Made by a program: the position numbers and the translations under genes | Assembly: GCA_014871385.1 (NCBI GenBank) | Contig: CM026421.1 | Location: 13,865,117 to 13,929,116 of the forward strand | Length of the DNA: 64,000 nt | DNA from: Ceratodon purpureus | Lineage: Eukaryota; Streptophyta; Bryopsida; Pseudoditrichales; Ditrichaceae | Reading direction: 5' to 3' | Notes under the pieces: generated by a model | Told to the model about the DNA's origin: nothing | Database searches by the model: none | What the model saw: only the letters and a program-made list of their open reading frames with translations | In this document: in pieces, positions 62,241 through 64,000 of the stretch | How positions within the stretch are numbered: the first letter of the stretch is position 1 | How the letters are laid out: the number at the start of each line of letters is the position of its first letter

Positions 62241-64000
62241 TAGGAATTGTGTCCAAGAAGGTACAGCACTAAATGACAATTTGTCCAAAGTTTGTCCCAA
62301 GTGACTCCAAAAAAGACGATTAGTCATTTGTGTGTTACGCACAGGGAACTCGCAGTGATGTGTCGCGGCGTCCTTAGTTGCAGGCTTTCCTTTGAGCCAA
62401 CGAGGCAACAGTTGGTGACTTTGTAGGGAACAGTCAGAATGCCGTATGTTCGCAGGGACCTAGTTTCAACATCATGTTCGAACCAGCCTGCTTTTCTCGT
62501 GGACCTGAGATGGAAGATGCTTCTTACCTGCTGTTGCGATGACCCCACAGTGTTCATTTCGCTGATGTCGGATTGAAATCCACCAGTGGAACCCTCCGCC
62601 TAGATTCCAAAACCTACTCAAGGAATGCTCCAGTACTATTAATTCAACCATATCTCTGACTACGCCTAATTCACTCTACTGCAATGTTCATAAATCACAA
62701 GTCCGCCACCAGTATTGGAACCTCCGGTGCCTGCTATTGCTATAACTAATTTTCATTTTTACCTACTTCTGTTTACTTTTATATTTTTATTTGTTCTTTC
62801 TCAACAGACAACACACACGAAGTATTTTTCGGTCATTTCGGAAAAAATTATAAAAAAAAATAATCTTTGGATTCTTTTAATAAGAAATTTAATTAAATGA
62901 TAATAGGAATGATTTTCTAACAACCGGAAAACTATTAACATGCAAAATCTACTAATCTGAATGGCAGACTCTCAATCAATTTATCCAGTACATACTAACA
63001 CGTTTTTTTCAGAAACGTATGCATCATCAAACACGACGCTGAATTAATGAAAGTTTCGAGACATCCACACAAAAAATCAATAGTTCATCTGCGAACAGAA
63101 CGAAGGTTTTCATAAAACACTAAATTGAAAAGCATAAACCCACTGCACAAAAACGAGAACTGCTGTCGATAGTGTCATCATGGGTTGATCAACGAAGTGG
63201 GTTGCCATAAATTTCATTTCATGTGGGGTAATGCTCATCATGACGTACTGTTCAGAGATATAATGTCCACAATAATCACATCCGGTATGAATTTCATAAA
63301 TCACGATTATGTAAGGATCTATTGTTTCTTACGTTATTTTTAGTTAAGCAGGTTTCATTAAATTTCCTTATTCCAAAAAAAAAATATTAAAAAAAAAAAC
63401 GGCAAGAAAAGTCAAACGATAAAAGATAAAGAAAGACATGAATTACAGTAGGACGAATGATTAATTTAAATGTGTTCAGGAAAGATAAAAACTTGAAATC
63501 TGTGGGTGAATAGAAAACAGACAAAAATCCACTATAAATTTAACATTAAGGAAGGATGATAAATTCAATTGAAAAGGTCATTAACATAAATATACGTTGT
63601 CCTATTATGATTTTATCATTTTAAAAGTGCCTAATATCAGAAAAAAAAATTTTCAAGTGATGCACATCATTTTATAAACAAACGGAAATTCTGAGTTTCA
63701 TTAGTAAAGGGCTGGATGACTTCTGTGTTCTTCATCAGCATCTTTATTACGAACAACTGATTATAAGAACAGAATCTCCTACTCAGCTTAAAAAATTTTA
63801 AACAAACTTGAAATGAATTATAAAAAACTCCAAAAAACTAAAGAAAAAAGCTTTATATAAACATAGTTGGAGGAGAAATAATACTGGTTCCTGAACTAGA
63901 GTAAACAGCTCCTCATCAAACATCATGCGAAAATCAGGAGAGATGTGTACATACATGATGGAAAATTTCAAGTGCACTGTACCTTTACAGTGCTGAAAGA
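62241..64000. other. intergenic DNA, nothing recognised
   Basis: A minus-strand open frame at 62557-62324 opens with a short ATG segment followed by GTAAGA, a possible donor, but no further exon was found. The rest is AT-rich. Confidence 0.35.

Overview
This is a stretch of land-plant nuclear DNA. The genes are rich in GT-AG introns. The window carries plant-type gene families (a plant TMEM131-like protein, a dirigent protein, an AIG2/gamma-glutamylcyclotransferase-like protein and a GCN2 kinase of plant architecture), Stowaway-type MITEs and a TTTAGGG telomere-like motif. Low gene density, AT-rich intergenic DNA full of small inverted-repeat elements, and the form of the dirigent and BTB proteins suggest a non-flowering plant (bryophyte, lycophyte or fern). 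The species cannot be fixed from sequence alone.

Layout. 1-4.4 kb: minus-strand TMEM131-like gene running off the left edge. 4.4-9.4 kb: its upstream region, then C/A-rich and G-rich low-complexity DNA. 9.6-11.6 kb: a large inverted repeat whose inner arms are almost identical. 11.6-25.9 kb: AT-rich DNA with Stowaway-like, hAT-like and Harbinger-like MITEs and no convincing gene. 25.9-37.0 kb: a complete GCN2 eIF2-alpha kinase gene, modelled as 29 coding exons and about 1,309 residues behind a leader with its own intron. 37-41 kb: AT-rich spacer with small elements. 41.3-42.2 kb: AIG2/GGCT-like gene. 43.6-44.4 kb: minus-strand dirigent gene. 44.85-56.81 kb: a 12-kb DNA transposon with 236-bp GC-rich terminal inverted repeats (TIRs). 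56.8-64 kb: AT-rich DNA with a Harbinger-like element, two minisatellites and a BTB-domain gene fragment.

The most unusual object is the 12-kb transposon. It carries two convergent genes. Gene A (plus strand) encodes a Mutator-like (MULE) transposase with a DDE triad and a SWIM zinc finger. Gene B (minus strand) is an unrecognised protein of about 1,117 codons with one C2H2-like finger, a long charged low-complexity middle and a helical C-terminus. Gene B is spliced from five exons, all joined in phase 0, across a leader intron that holds a 93-nt homopolymer. The motif CTGTCC/GGACAG recurs throughout the element at roughly four times chance. Both genes are interrupted by in-frame stops, and every one is a single C-to-T change from a sense codon, while the two TIRs still match at about 98%. 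The reading is a recently moved two-gene transposon that is now decaying, perhaps through cytosine methylation. It sits 135 bp upstream of the dirigent gene's TATA box.

The host genes appear independent: one translation-stress kinase, one secretory-pathway membrane protein, one small-molecule cyclotransferase-fold enzyme and one secreted cell-wall protein. Exon boundaries are read by eye from splice sites, phase and family similarity. No alignment or search was run.
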